Positions 27,561-36,960 of a stretch of 37,207 nucleotides of DNA are shown one piece after another. The position numbers and the translations under genes are program-made. Origin of the DNA: Melioribacter roseus (lineage in GTDB: Bacteria; Bacteroidota; Ignavibacteria; Ignavibacteriales; Melioribacteraceae); the NCBI GenBank assembly GCA_020723165.1, contig DYJK01000025.1:1-37207 (forward strand), in the 5' to 3' direction. Each line of letters opens with the position of its first letter. The first letter of the stretch is position 1. Below the pieces are notes generated by a model. The model was not told the origin of the DNA, did no database searches, and was given only the letters and a program-made list of their open reading frames with translations.

Positions 27561-29813
27561 CTAAACCAACTGTTTTATTACATCCAGCAAATTCCCTTGG
27601 TCAAAACTGCTTTTTACAATATATGCATTTGCCCCTACATCAATGCCATGTTCCCTATCCTCACGCGTTTCAAGTGCAGTGACTAAGATTACCGGTAATT
27701 CGGAGAATTTTTTGTCGGAACGAATCTTCTGTGTTAAATCAAAACCACTCATCCTCGGCATATCAACATCAGAGACAACAATATCAAATTCGCCCGATCT
27801 AAGTTGTGTATATCCATCCACTCCATCAACAGCAGTTTTTACATTATAGCCGGAAGTTTCTAAAATATTTTTTAACAACGTACGTGCAGTTATAGAATCT
27901 TCAACTACAAGAACGGATTTCTTTGCTTCGGACTTTTTATCAGTCTCTGCTGCCGGTTGTATTTGAATACCACGCGCTTTAACAGCTGATTTCATTAAAT
28001 CGGTAATATTTAAAATAGGCACCACTTCACCTGTCCCTAAAATTGATACGCCGCTTATATTACGGACACGATCCAATTGGGAACCAAGCCGTTTCACTAA
28101 AACTTCTTGCTCACCTAAAATTTCATCAACTAAGAATGCAATCCGTTTTTCCGCCGAATTAACAATAAGTACGGGCACATACTTGTTTTCATCAGTCAAA
28201 GTATTTTTAGTTTGTATTTCTAGTACTTCACTTAAACGCACCAACGAAATAGTTTGACCGTAAAATAAAATTGTCTCCCTATTTTCAACGGTTTTAATAT
28301 CATCTCTATTAATCCGCAGTACCTTCTCGATATATATTGTTGCAAAAACAAAGAGGCGGTCACCGCTTCGAATTATTACGCCCCTGATAGTCGCAAGAGT
28401 AATTGGCAATTCCAATAAAAATGTAGTCCCAATATTTGGATTAGACTCAACTGAAACTGCCCCTCCAATTTTTTCAATTTTTTCTCGTACTATCGCAAGC
28501 CCTAGTCCTCTGCCAGATAAATTTGTTATAATTGTACTCGTTGTAACCCCGGATTGAAAAATCAACCCAAGAGTTTCTTGCTTGCTAAGTTTATCAAAAG
28601 AATCTTGTGTAATCATACCAAGTTTTAGCGCCGAATTTCTAGTCTTGCCAAGATCAATCCCGGCTCCATCATCGGTAATAATAATTTCAATTTTATTCCC
28701 ATGTTTTTGAACAATCTCAATTTTAATTGAGCCACGAACAGATTTATTTTTTGTCTGCCGCTCAGCCGGCGTTTCTATTCCATGGTCGATACAATTCCTA
28801 ACTATATGAATTAACGGATCTTTAATCTCCTCCAGAATCCGGCGATCTATTTCAATGCCCTCACCTTTAATGATTAAATCAACTTCTTTCCCTTGGTCCC
28901 TGGAAAGATCACGAACCAACTTTGGAAATATTTCAAGCAGAGTGGAAAATGGCATCATTAAAGTTTTTTTCATATCGGCAATAAGATTATCTACCATACT
29001 TGAAAGTGTTCTATGTTCCTTTGCCGAAAAAGTCTCCAGTGTTGTTAATTTATTTCCAATCATTTTCACAAAATCTTCGTTCCATTCAAGAAAATGGTTA
29101 ATCTGTTTTTTGCCGTTTGAAGCTTGAGTGTCTTTAGTTTTATTGTTTTTCTCTGAATAAAAATTAGATTTCGCTTTCGACCAATTCTTTCCCCACGATG
29201 AAATGGCCGTATTTATTTCATGCAGCTCACGTAGTTTTTGTGCCGATGATAATTTAGCTGCTAAAAATTCTTCAGATTGCAGTAAAACCGAATTTAATTG
29301 ATTAATTGGAATCCTTATAGTCTGTGCCGTAAGATGTTTTTCTTGTATTAATGTCTGTTCTTTTTTGATTGACTCGGATAATTGTGATAAATCCGGTTCC
29401 GCCGATATATTTTTGTTATCTATTTCTTTAGAGAGCTCGCCAACTTTGCGTTTTAATTCATCAAGTTTATTATTATCCTTAGTTGAAAGCAGATTGTCCA
29501 GATAATTAACAGCAAGGTGGAATAAGTCTAATAGCCCGGCAGTTACTTCGAGCTTTCGATTTTTTAATTTAGAAAAAACATTTTCAAGCGACTGGCACAA
29601 GGTTTCTATTTCCAAATTATTAACAGCGCGTGCAGCTCCTTTTAAGCTGTGTGCTTCCCTGAATATAGTTTCTATTACTTTTATCTTGTTATCAGGATTC
29701 GTTTCTTTTTCTAATTCTATTAATCCTGACGAAATAGTTTTTATATGATCTTCTGCTTCTATCTTGAACGTCGCCAATAATTTTTTTAGAAAATCATTTT
29801 CTTTTTTAGGCAT
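27561..29813 (-). CDS. cheA: Chemotaxis histidine kinase CheA fused to a receiver (CheA-REC)
   Basis: Central kinase of the array, 750 residues. Order: HPt domain (about 8-110) with phospho-acceptor His55 in REAHSLKGAARAVNN; a variable region without a clear P2 domain (110-250); dimerisation P3; HATPase P4 with 'IHIVRNCIDHGIETPAER', ITDDGAGID and LSGRGLGLAIVREKI; CheW-like P5 (about 475-615); and a C-terminal receiver (about 630-750) with acceptor Asp682 in IVVSDVDMPRMSG. The fused receiver marks the Wsp/Frz-like, non-flagellar type of system, where it can serve as output or phosphate sink. ATG 29813 has AGAGGA eight bases upstream. No separate cheY, cheZ, cheC or cheD lies in the window. Confidence 0.96.
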   Translation of the reverse strand: MPKKENDFLKKLLATFKIEAEDHIKTISSGLIELEKETNPDNKIKVIETIFREAHSLKGAARAVNNLEIETLCQSLENVFSKLKNRKLEVTAGLLDLFHLAVNYLDNLLSTKDNNKLDELKRKVGELSKEIDNKNISAEPDLSQLSESIKKEQTLIQEKHLTAQTIRIPINQLNSVLLQSEEFLAAKLSSAQKLRELHEINTAISSWGKNWSKAKSNFYSEKNNKTKDTQASNGKKQINHFLEWNEDFVKMIGNKLTTLETFSAKEHRTLSSMVDNLIADMKKTLMMPFSTLLEIFPKLVRDLSRDQGKEVDLIIKGEGIEIDRRILEEIKDPLIHIVRNCIDHGIETPAERQTKNKSVRGSIKIEIVQKHGNKIEIIITDDGAGIDLGKTRNSALKLGMITQDSFDKLSKQETLGLIFQSGVTTSTIITNLSGRGLGLAIVREKIEKIGGAVSVESNPNIGTTFLLELPITLATIRGVIIRSGDRLFVFATIYIEKVLRINRDDIKTVENRETILFYGQTISLVRLSEVLEIQTKNTLTDENKYVPVLIVNSAEKRIAFLVDEILGEQEVLVKRLGSQLDRVRNISGVSILGTGEVVPILNITDLMKSAVKARGIQIQPAAETDKKSEAKKSVLVVEDSITARTLLKNILETSGYNVKTAVDGVDGYTQLRSGEFDIVVSDVDMPRMSGFDLTQKIRSDKKFSELPVILVTALETREDREHGIDVGANAYIVKSSFDQGNLLDVIKQLV

Positions 29814-29917
29814 ATTAATTTCCTCTTATTAATAGAAATTAACTAAGGAACCTTGACAATATTAGTTTAGCCGCAATTTTATTTTTTAATCCCGGTTAAA
29901 ACCGTCTTACCTAGTTA

Positions 29918-31564
29918 TCATTTTTCCACAATTTTGAATTGCTCAACAAGCTGTTTTAGTTTTTTCCCTAAGCCGTGAATATTTTCCACCGCAGTTTCCA
30001 CTTGTTTGGTACCGGCTACATTCTGTGTACTGGCTTGCTTGATGTTCTCCATTGCACTCGCTATCTGATCCATTCCTACAGATTGCTGCTGACTCGATGC
30101 CGCTATCTGTGTAGCCGCTTGTGATGCCTCCGTTATACTATCACTTAGCATTCGTATCGCTTCACCCGATTCTTTTACTTGTTTTATACCGGCTTCTACT
30201 GCCTTACTGCCTTGCTCGGTCGACATTACTGCATTACTTGTTGCCTTCTGGATATCCAATAATATCGTTCTTACCTGACCAGTTGCTTGTTTCGACTGTT
30301 CTGCTAAACTCTTTACCTCCTGGGCTACTACGGTAAATCCTTTACCTTGTTCCCCGGCTTTGGCTGCTTCTATTGCTGCATTAACCGCCAGTAAATTCGA
30401 TTGTTCTGCCAAATCATTTACCGTTGCTATTATCTCTCCTATCGCCTGGCTCTGCTCGCTTAATTTTACTATGCTATCTGCTATCAATTCCATCTGTTCG
30501 TTTATTTTATTCATCTTTTCTATTGTTTCTTCCACTGCTCTCTTTCCGCTTTGTGATACTTGCGCCGCTTTCTGTGCACTCTCGGAGACGTACTTTGATT
30601 TTTGTGCCGAGAGCTGTGATGTCTGTTTCACTTCTTCTACCGTGGTAGTTGTTTCGCTTACTGCTGTTGCAGTCTCTGCAGCACCTGATGCTACTTGTGC
30701 GGTGGATGCCAATACTTCATTTGTTGAAACAGCCAACACATTCACTCCATCAAAGATTTCTTTTGTTACATTCTTCAGATTATCTACCATTACCTTAACA
30801 GATTTGATAAGAATGCCGACTTCATCATTACGATTACTTTGCTGCACTCCAACGGTCAGATCACCATCGGAAACACGTTTGGCAATTGCAGCAATTCCTT
30901 TAAGCGGATTTGCAATGATTCTATTTAGGTACAAAGTCATCATGATTGAAACAACAATTGAGATTATACCAATTATCACAAAGAGGATTACAGCATTCTC
31001 AACTTTCTGTCCTGATATCTGAACATCAATCAAAGCGTTTTTTTCAGCATTGCTGCCTAATTCTTCGGCTATACTTCGTATTTTTTTATATCGTTCTATT
31101 TGTACGCCGGTTACGATTGTTTTTGCTTCATCCAATTTACCGGCATGTATTAGAGGTATTATTTGTTCTTCTCTTGTCTTTGCAAATTCTTCTCTTTCAA
31201 TTATTAACTCCTCTAATTTTTTGATTGTAGCCGGTTCACCACTATATCGTTCAAGAAGTTTAGAAATAATATTATCAATAACTTCACTACGTTCTAATAT
31301 CTCTTTATGCCATTTGTTTTGTTCTTCTCTATTCGATTCTAACATCATATCAAGCAAAGCTGCCCTTACACCATTTTCGTTTGTTCTTAAGGTTAAGAGA
31401 TCTGTTGCATTGATAAAATCATTTTCATAAAGATTTTTTTGTGATTTTTGAATATCGCTAATTGTTAAATATGCTGTTGTTATAACAACAATTAGAAATA
31501 TTATCACAAAACCAAAACCAATAAAAAGTTTGGTCTTAGTAGTTATATTAGAGAACCAATTCAT
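29918..31564 (-). CDS. Methyl-accepting chemotaxis protein with HAMP
   Basis: Transmembrane receptor, 548 residues. Helix TM1 at about 12-34, a helical periplasmic domain (35-188) of four-helix-bundle (4HB_MCP-like) type, TM2 at about 190-212, HAMP at 213-263 (Pro220, 'DGDLTVGV', 'DEVGILIKS'), then a long coiled-coil signalling domain with the hairpin tip '[20 protein letters not shown]' followed by [11 protein letters not shown]. The signalling helices have no visible gap. Its last 235 codons, coding positions 29991-30700, are about 90% identical in DNA, without gaps, to the HAMP-less receptor at 34841-35550. It sits between the PAS receptor and cheA and should feed CheW/CheA. The ligand is unknown. 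Confidence 0.95.
   Translation of the reverse strand: MNWFSNITTKTKLFIGFGFVIIFLIVVITTAYLTISDIQKSQKNLYENDFINATDLLTLRTNENGVRAALLDMMLESNREEQNKWHKEILERSEVIDNIISKLLERYSGEPATIKKLEELIIEREEFAKTREEQIIPLIHAGKLDEAKTIVTGVQIERYKKIRSIAEELGSNAEKNALIDVQISGQKVENAVILFVIIGIISIVVSIMMTLYLNRIIANPLKGIAAIAKRVSDGDLTVGVQQSNRNDEVGILIKSVKVMVDNLKNVTKEIFDGVNVLAVSTNEVLASTAQVASGAAETATAVSETTTTVEEVKQTSQLSAQKSKYVSESAQKAAQVSQSGKRAVEETIEKMNKINEQMELIADSIVKLSEQSQAIGEIIATVNDLAEQSNLLAVNAAIEAAKAGEQGKGFTVVAQEVKSLAEQSKQATGQVRTILLDIQKATSNAVMSTEQGSKAVEAGIKQVKESGEAIRMLSDSITEASQAATQIAASSQQQSVGMDQIASAMENIKQASTQNVAGTKQVETAVENIHGLGKKLKQLVEQFKIVEK
29991..30700 (-). repeat. 710-bp signalling-domain block shared with 34841-35550
   Basis: Aligned with a constant offset of 4850 bases and no gaps, I count about 66 differences in 700 bases (about 90% identity, by eye). 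Similarity stops sharply at both ends: beyond 30700 (the QVASG codons) and below 29991 the two receptors differ. The PAS receptor between them encodes a similar protein but with far more synonymous differences. Confidence 0.75.
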
Positions 31565-31601
31565 AGTTTGTTCTTCCTAATTATTATTGTATTGTTTTAC
31601 C

Positions 31602-34600
31602 TTATGTTTTATATAATTCAACGAGCTGTTCAAGTTTTTGCCCAAGGTTATATAAATTTTTAGCCGCCGACTCAGCTTGCTGCGTACCGATTACATTTTG
31701 TGCACTTGCTTGTTTAATATTTTCCATCGCTTGTGCAACCTGGTCCATCCCAACTAATTGTTGCTGACTGGATGCGGCAATTTGTGTAGCTGCTTGTAAT
31801 GCCTCTGTTATATTATCTGCTAAAACACGAATTGATTCTCCAGCGTCAGTCGATTGTTTAACCCCGGTTTCAACTGCCTTAGTTCCTTGTTCGGTAGCCA
31901 TAACAGAAGAACTGATTGCACGCTGAACATCACTTAATATAGAACGGACTTGTGAAGTTGCTTGTTTTGATTGTTCAGCTAAACTTTTAACCTCTTGTGC
32001 AACAACTGAAAACCCTTTCCCTTGTTCACCGGCTTTGGCTGCTTCAATTGCCGCATTTACTGCAAGAAGATTCGATTGGTCAGCTATATCGTTAACCGTT
32101 GCTATTATTTCTCCAATCGCCTGGCTCTGTTCGCTTAACTTAATTATGCTTTCAGCAACAGATTCCATCTGACCTCGAATATTATTCATACCATTAATCG
32201 ATTCCTCAACTGATTTTTTACCCGTCTGTGATACTTGAACAGCTTTTTGTGCATTTTCAGAAACATACTTGGCTTTTTGAGTGGCTACCTGAGCAGTCTG
32301 TTTCACTTCTTCAACTGTTGTTGTTGTTTGGTTAACGGCAGTAGCTGTTTCGTTTGCACTGGCCGCAACTTGCGTAGTTACAGTTAAAATCTCATTTGAT
32401 GAGGATACAAGAATTTTTGCCGCTTCGGTGATCTCCCGTGTTTGTTTCATTAAATTATCTGTACGCTCTGTAATGCGTTGTTCAAGTGTTCTATTTAATT
32501 CTTTCAACTCTTCATCTATTCTTTTCCGTTCGGTAATATCGCGTGCTGCTGCAAAAATACCCAGGACTTTTCCTCCCACATCTTTATAAACCGAAGCATT
32601 ATATAAAACATGAATAGCTCTACCGGAAATGTGACGGAGTGTTAGCGGATAATCTGTAACAAATCCCTCCTTAAAAACACGCCGATATCCTTCGCGTGCT
32701 TTTTCAGGTTCTGCAAAGTAATCTGAAAAATCTGTTCCTATAAGATTTTCTCGCGATACACCCGTAGCTTTTATTGTTGATTCATTTACGTCTGTAATTT
32801 TACCTTCCGGGCTTATTGTTACAAGCGGATCGAGTGATGCTTCGATTAAACTTCTTGCGTATTGGGATGCTTGCTTCTGTTCTGTTACATCCCGGGCTGC
32901 TGCAAATATGCCTAATACTTTTCCTTCGATATCTTTATAAAGAGAGGCGTTGTACAAAACATGCATAACTTTACCGGATGCGTGACGAATTGTTAATGGG
33001 TAATCTGTAACAAATCCTTCTTTAAAAACACGTTGATATCCTTCACGTGCTTTTTCAGGTTGTGTAAAGTAATCCGAAAAATCGGTCCCTATCAATTTTT
33101 CGCGTGATACACCGGTTGCTTTTATCGTAGATTCATTCACATCTGTAATTTTTCCTTCCGGACTAATAGTAACAAGCGGATCAAGCGATGCTTCGATCAA
33201 ACTTCTTGCATATTGCGATGCTTGTCTTTGTTCTGTTATATCGCGTGCCGCTGCAAAGACACCGGAAACTTTTCCTTCCGCATCCTTAAATAATGATGCA
33301 TTGTACAAAACGTGCATCAACTTGCCGCTTGAATGCCGTATCGTTAATGGATAATCCGTTACAAATCCTTTTTCAAATACTTGTCTGTAACCGGCTCTCG
33401 CTTTTTCGGGTTCTGTAAAATAATTGGAAAAATCCGTCCCAATTAGATTCTCCCGTTTAATACCGGTTGCTTTTATTGTTGTTTCATTTACATCGGTAAT
33501 TTTACCATCAGGACTAATAGTAACAAGCGGATCGAGCGATGCCTCGATTAAACTACGAGCATACTGCGAAGCGAAGCGTAATTGCTCTTCAGCGTGTTTT
33601 CTCTCGGTTATATCATTGCTCATTAGTAAGTATCCAATATGATTACCCGAAGAATCGTTCCTTCGCGTAACAACTACGCTTGCAAAAAATCGGGAACCAT
33701 CTTTACGGATACGCTGGAACTCACCTTCCGCTATTCCTTTCTCCAGGGCAGTCTTTAATAATTTATCAACTGCTCCTGATTTTAGATCCTCCGGTGTATG
33801 AAGTATACTTGAATCTTTGCCTAAAATTTCTTCCGATGAATAGCCATAATTAAGTCTAGCGCCTTCATTCCAGGAAAGGATGCGGTGATTTAAATCTTTC
33901 CCGATCAGCGAATACTTTGTAGAACTTTGCAATATATTATCTAAAAAGTTTTTCGTCTCGGTGAATTCCTTCATCACCTTTTTGTTATCAGTTACATCTC
34001 TTGCAGCAGCAAATACTCCCAAGACATTTCCTTTCACGTCCCGGTAAAGAGAGGCATTATAAAGAACATCGGTTAGCTTACCATCTTTATGCTTTATTGT
34101 AAGAGGATAGTCAACTACATAACCTTTCGAGAAAACTTGTTTATAACCGGCGCGTGCTGTTTCAGGTTCTGTGAAGTAATTCGAAAAATCTGTACCGATT
34201 AAATTTTCCCTTTTTATCCCCGTGGCTTTAACTGTTGATTCATTCACATCGGTTATTTTTCCGTCCGGACTAATAGTAACAAGCGGATCGAGACTCGCCT
34301 CAATTAAACTTCGGGCATATTGCGATGCTTGTTTCTGAATTGTTATATCTCTTGCTGCCGCAAACACACCGAGTACTTTGCCTTTATTATCTTTGTAAAG
34401 AGAAGCATTGTACAGCACATCGGAAAGTTTACCTTCTTTGTGCCTGATTGTAAGTGGATAATCAACTACGTATCCCTTTGAAAAAACCATCTGGTATCCT
34501 TCGCGTGCTTTTTCAGGTTCGGTGAAATAATCAGAGAAATCTGTTCCGATTAAATTTTCGCGCGATACGCCGGTAGCTTTAGTTGTTGATTCATTCACGT

Positions 34601-34730
34601 CTGTTATTTTCCCTTCCGGGCTAATTGTTACCAGCGGATCTAAACTCGCTTCTATTAAACTACGTGCATACTGCGAAGAACGTTTCTGTGAAGATGTGAA
34701 AAGAGTCATTAAATTATCTCCGTCCCACAT
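31602..34730 (-). CDS. Soluble chemoreceptor with six PAS domains, five of them near-identical
   Basis: A 1042-residue cytoplasmic receptor without membrane segments. Residues 18-251 hold PAS repeats 1 and 2, 252-386 a divergent PAS ([20 protein letters not shown]), 387-740 repeats 3 to 5, then a coiled coil and a signalling domain (about 760-1040) with '[20 protein letters not shown]'. Each repeat is about 116-118 residues and begins [20 protein letters not shown]. They share almost every residue over the first 50 positions and vary mainly in 'GKxxxVLYNAS' strands. ATG 34730 has GGAGG four to five bases upstream. No heme- or flavin-binding residues can be asserted from sequence. PAS domains usually sense redox, oxygen, light or small molecules; which one applies here is unknown. 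Confidence 0.93.
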   Translation of the reverse strand: MWDGDNLMTLFTSSQKRSSQYARSLIEASLDPLVTISPEGKITDVNESTTKATGVSRENLIGTDFSDYFTEPEKAREGYQMVFSKGYVVDYPLTIRHKEGKLSDVLYNASLYKDNKGKVLGVFAAARDITIQKQASQYARSLIEASLDPLVTISPDGKITDVNESTVKATGIKRENLIGTDFSNYFTEPETARAGYKQVFSKGYVVDYPLTIKHKDGKLTDVLYNASLYRDVKGNVLGVFAAARDVTDNKKVMKEFTETKNFLDNILQSSTKYSLIGKDLNHRILSWNEGARLNYGYSSEEILGKDSSILHTPEDLKSGAVDKLLKTALEKGIAEGEFQRIRKDGSRFFASVVVTRRNDSSGNHIGYLLMSNDITERKHAEEQLRFASQYARSLIEASLDPLVTISPDGKITDVNETTIKATGIKRENLIGTDFSNYFTEPEKARAGYRQVFEKGFVTDYPLTIRHSSGKLMHVLYNASLFKDAEGKVSGVFAAARDITEQRQASQYARSLIEASLDPLVTISPEGKITDVNESTIKATGVSREKLIGTDFSDYFTQPEKAREGYQRVFKEGFVTDYPLTIRHASGKVMHVLYNASLYKDIEGKVLGIFAAARDVTEQKQASQYARSLIEASLDPLVTISPEGKITDVNESTIKATGVSRENLIGTDFSDYFAEPEKAREGYRRVFKEGFVTDYPLTLRHISGRAIHVLYNASVYKDVGGKVLGIFAAARDITERKRIDEELKELNRTLEQRITERTDNLMKQTREITEAAKILVSSSNEILTVTTQVAASANETATAVNQTTTTVEEVKQTAQVATQKAKYVSENAQKAVQVSQTGKKSVEESINGMNNIRGQMESVAESIIKLSEQSQAIGEIIATVNDIADQSNLLAVNAAIEAAKAGEQGKGFSVVAQEVKSLAEQSKQATSQVRSILSDVQRAISSSVMATEQGTKAVETGVKQSTDAGESIRVLADNITEALQAATQIAASSQQQLVGMDQVAQAMENIKQASAQNVIGTQQAESAAKNLYNLGQKLEQLVELYKT
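32511..34679 (-). repeat. Five in-frame PAS repeat copies inside the soluble receptor
   Basis: Copies 1-2 lie at about 33978-34679 and copies 3-5 at about 32511-33572, separated by one unrelated PAS unit. The period is about 345-354 bases. The proteins are nearly identical, while the DNA copies differ at many third codon positions (compare the [10 protein letters not shown] codons near 32840, 33200, 33540, 34290 and 34640). The copies are therefore not a very recent duplication. Confidence 0.85.
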
Positions 34731-34785
34731 TGTTCCTCCCTCTTTTTATTACCTATTTTTTCACAAATTCTTAGAGTTCATTAAT

Positions 34786-36237
34786 TTATTTTTCAATCAT
34801 CTTTTTTAGTTTGCGGGATATCTCTTGCAAATTCTGTACTGCCGTTTCCACTTGTTTGGTACCGGCTACATTCTGCGTACTGGCTTGTTTGATGTTCTCC
34901 ATTGCACTCGCTATCTGATCCATTCCTACCGATTGCTGCTGACTCGATGCAGCTATCTGTGTCGCCGCTTGTGATGCCTCCGTTATATTATCACTTAACA
35001 TTCGTATTGCTTCACCCGATTCGCTCACTTGTTTTATTCCAGTTTCTACTGCCTTACTACCTTGCTCGGTTGCCATAACCGCTCCGCTCGTTGCCTTCTG
35101 GATATCCATCAATATCGTCCGTACTTGTCCAGTCGCTTGTTTCGATTGTTCTGCCATACTCTTTACCTCCTGGGCTACTACGGTAAATCCTTTACCTTGT
35201 TCACCGGCTTTCGCCGCCTCTATTGCTGCATTAACCGCCAGCAAATTTGATTGCTCAGCCAAATCATTTACAGTTGCTATTATCTCTCCTATTGCTTGGC
35301 TCTGTTCGCTCAACCTTACTATGCTTTCTGCTATTGATTCCATCTGCTCGTTTATTTTATTCATCTTTTCTATTGTTTCTTCCACGGCTTTTTTTCCGCT
35401 TTGTGATACTTGCGCTGCTTTCTGAGCACTCTCGGAGACGTACTTTGATTTTTGTACCGCGAGCTGTGATGTCTGTTTCACTTCTTCTACTGTGGTCGTT
35501 GTTTCGCTCACTGCTGTTGCAGTCTCTGCCGCTCCTGATGCTACTTGTGAGCTCATCGTTGATATCTCGGCAGACGAAGATGAAACCTGGTTAATACTTT
35601 CCCTTAGTTGTATTGAAATATTACGCGTAAGTAAAAATGCTATAACCATACCGCCGGCAAAACCGATCAATGAAATAATTGACATAAAGAGAATAGTACC
35701 ATTCACACTCGATTCAACATTTTTTATTCCCTCGCTTTCCATTTTCGTTTGCAGAGTTTTGAATTTTTCGGCATTATCGATTAGTTCTTGTGTGAGCGGT
35801 TTTAATTGGTTAAAGGCAATATCTAATGCTTCGGATTTTTTCCCTTCTAAAAACATGGTTATAGTTTTCCCTTGTATAGTCATATTATTTTCATGATGCT
35901 TCTCAATATCGTTTAATAAATCAATCTCTTCCGTTGTTGATACCAGGTTCTTCATTTTCTCCAATGCATCGGTAAATGATTTGTAGTCCTCTTTTAACTG
36001 GCTATTGAACGATTGCTGTTCATTGGGGTAAAGGAAAAACGCCCGGTAGTGCGCAACCTGATCGCGAATTTCAAAACGGAGTTTATTCGCGCCATCTGCT
36101 AATCTCTCGTTGACTTCAATTAATTTGTTATAAGATCTATTAATAAAATTAAATGAATAAAAAGCCACGGCGGCTATTACAACCAATATTGTTATAAGTA
36201 AGATGTAACCGCCAAATATTTTTTTACCAATAGTCAT
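34786..36237 (-). CDS. Methyl-accepting chemotaxis protein lacking HAMP
   Basis: Transmembrane receptor of 483 residues: TM1 about 9-31, a helical periplasmic domain (32-178, 4HB/CHASE3-like with '[12 protein letters not shown]'-type helices), TM2 about 180-203, then only about 28 residues ([20 protein letters not shown]) before the signalling coiled coil that starts at QVASG. The other membrane receptor here has about 76 residues in the same place, so a HAMP-sized piece of roughly 48 residues is missing. The tip reads '[20 protein letters not shown]' followed by [14 protein letters not shown] 36237 has GGAG six bases upstream. It is the first receptor after cheW. It is not a truncated gene: both ends and both helices are present. 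Confidence 0.94.
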   Translation of the reverse strand: MTIGKKIFGGYILLITILVVIAAVAFYSFNFINRSYNKLIEVNERLADGANKLRFEIRDQVAHYRAFFLYPNEQQSFNSQLKEDYKSFTDALEKMKNLVSTTEEIDLLNDIEKHHENNMTIQGKTITMFLEGKKSEALDIAFNQLKPLTQELIDNAEKFKTLQTKMESEGIKNVESSVNGTILFMSIISLIGFAGGMVIAFLLTRNISIQLRESINQVSSSSAEISTMSSQVASGAAETATAVSETTTTVEEVKQTSQLAVQKSKYVSESAQKAAQVSQSGKKAVEETIEKMNKINEQMESIAESIVRLSEQSQAIGEIIATVNDLAEQSNLLAVNAAIEAAKAGEQGKGFTVVAQEVKSMAEQSKQATGQVRTILMDIQKATSGAVMATEQGSKAVETGIKQVSESGEAIRMLSDNITEASQAATQIAASSQQQSVGMDQIASAMENIKQASTQNVAGTKQVETAVQNLQEISRKLKKMIEK

Positions 36238-36337
36238 ATAGACTCCGACTTTTAATTATTCTTAATTCAACTATCTTTTGATTACTATATCCGGTCATAC
36301 CCAAATTTTGGAATCATCAAATAGGATTTAACACCAG

Positions 36338-36958
36338 TCAGATTTCTTCGTTAATAATAATTTTTTTATCTGCAATCAGTTTGGAGCCATCAAGTATCGT
36401 AATCCTATCACTTGTAATTCCTTTAAGATACTCTTCGCGTATGCCGGTAAGTGTAGGCAGAGATGGTTGAAGTTCATCAAATACAAAATCTTTTACCCCG
36501 ATAATTGAATCAGCTAATATTCCAAATTCTAAATCATTGGATTGCAGAATTATAACTTTATTCAAGTCGGTTAAACCCTTTTCCGGTAAGTCAAAAAATT
36601 TTTTTATATCCATAACCGACATTATTTGTCCGCGTACATTGATTATACCCATTATATAATTTGCGGTTATCGGTAAAGGAGTTAATTCTTTGAGAGGATA
36701 AACCTCGCGGACAAATTCTAACTCTATACCGTATGTTTCATAAGCCAGCATAAATAATAAAACACTCCGGTAGTTTATATTTTCATCCTTCTTTTGGCTT
36801 ATGCCGGCAAAAAGTTTCGCACGTTCCTTAAGTATATTTTCTTTTTGTTCTTCCGTAAAAGCCCAACCTCGTTCGAGTAGTGAAAATGTTTTATTAATTT
36901 TATCATGAATTTGGTCCCAATCGATATTCTTTGGTTTACGGGTCTCGTTTTTAATCAC
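36338..36958 (-). CDS. cheW: Coupling protein CheW with N-terminal extension
   Basis: Scaffold that links receptors to CheA, 206 residues. The CheW fold covers about residues 62-200: YRSVLLFMLAYETYGIELEF, VREVYPLKELTPLP, then 'YIMGIINVRGQIMSVMDIKK' and 'VIILQSNDLEFGILADSI'. The first 60 residues are an extra helical segment containing NKTFSLLERGWAFTEEQKEN and ILKERAKLFAG; similar extensions occur in CheW proteins that sit next to CheR-TPR genes. The start is GTG 36958, set by a strong AGGAGGTG five bases upstream, inside the end of cheR. Two bases separate the genes. Confidence 0.94.
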   Translation of the reverse strand: MIKNETRKPKNIDWDQIHDKINKTFSLLERGWAFTEEQKENILKERAKLFAGISQKKDENINYRSVLLFMLAYETYGIELEFVREVYPLKELTPLPITANYIMGIINVRGQIMSVMDIKKFFDLPEKGLTDLNKVIILQSNDLEFGILADSIIGVKDFVFDELQPSLPTLTGIREEYLKGITSDRITILDGSKLIADKKIIINEEI

Positions 36959-36960
36959 GA

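Noticed and set aside
30360-31022. 220-codon plus-strand frame opposite the HAMP-containing receptor
   Set aside because: It is antisense to a well-supported receptor; its Ser/Ala/Thr-rich composition is what a reversed coiled-coil gene gives. No ribosome site or family.
32511-34679. CRISPR-like or assembly-duplicated repeat array
   Set aside because: Repeats are in-frame protein domains of about 117 residues with many synonymous differences, so neither a CRISPR nor a simple assembly duplication.
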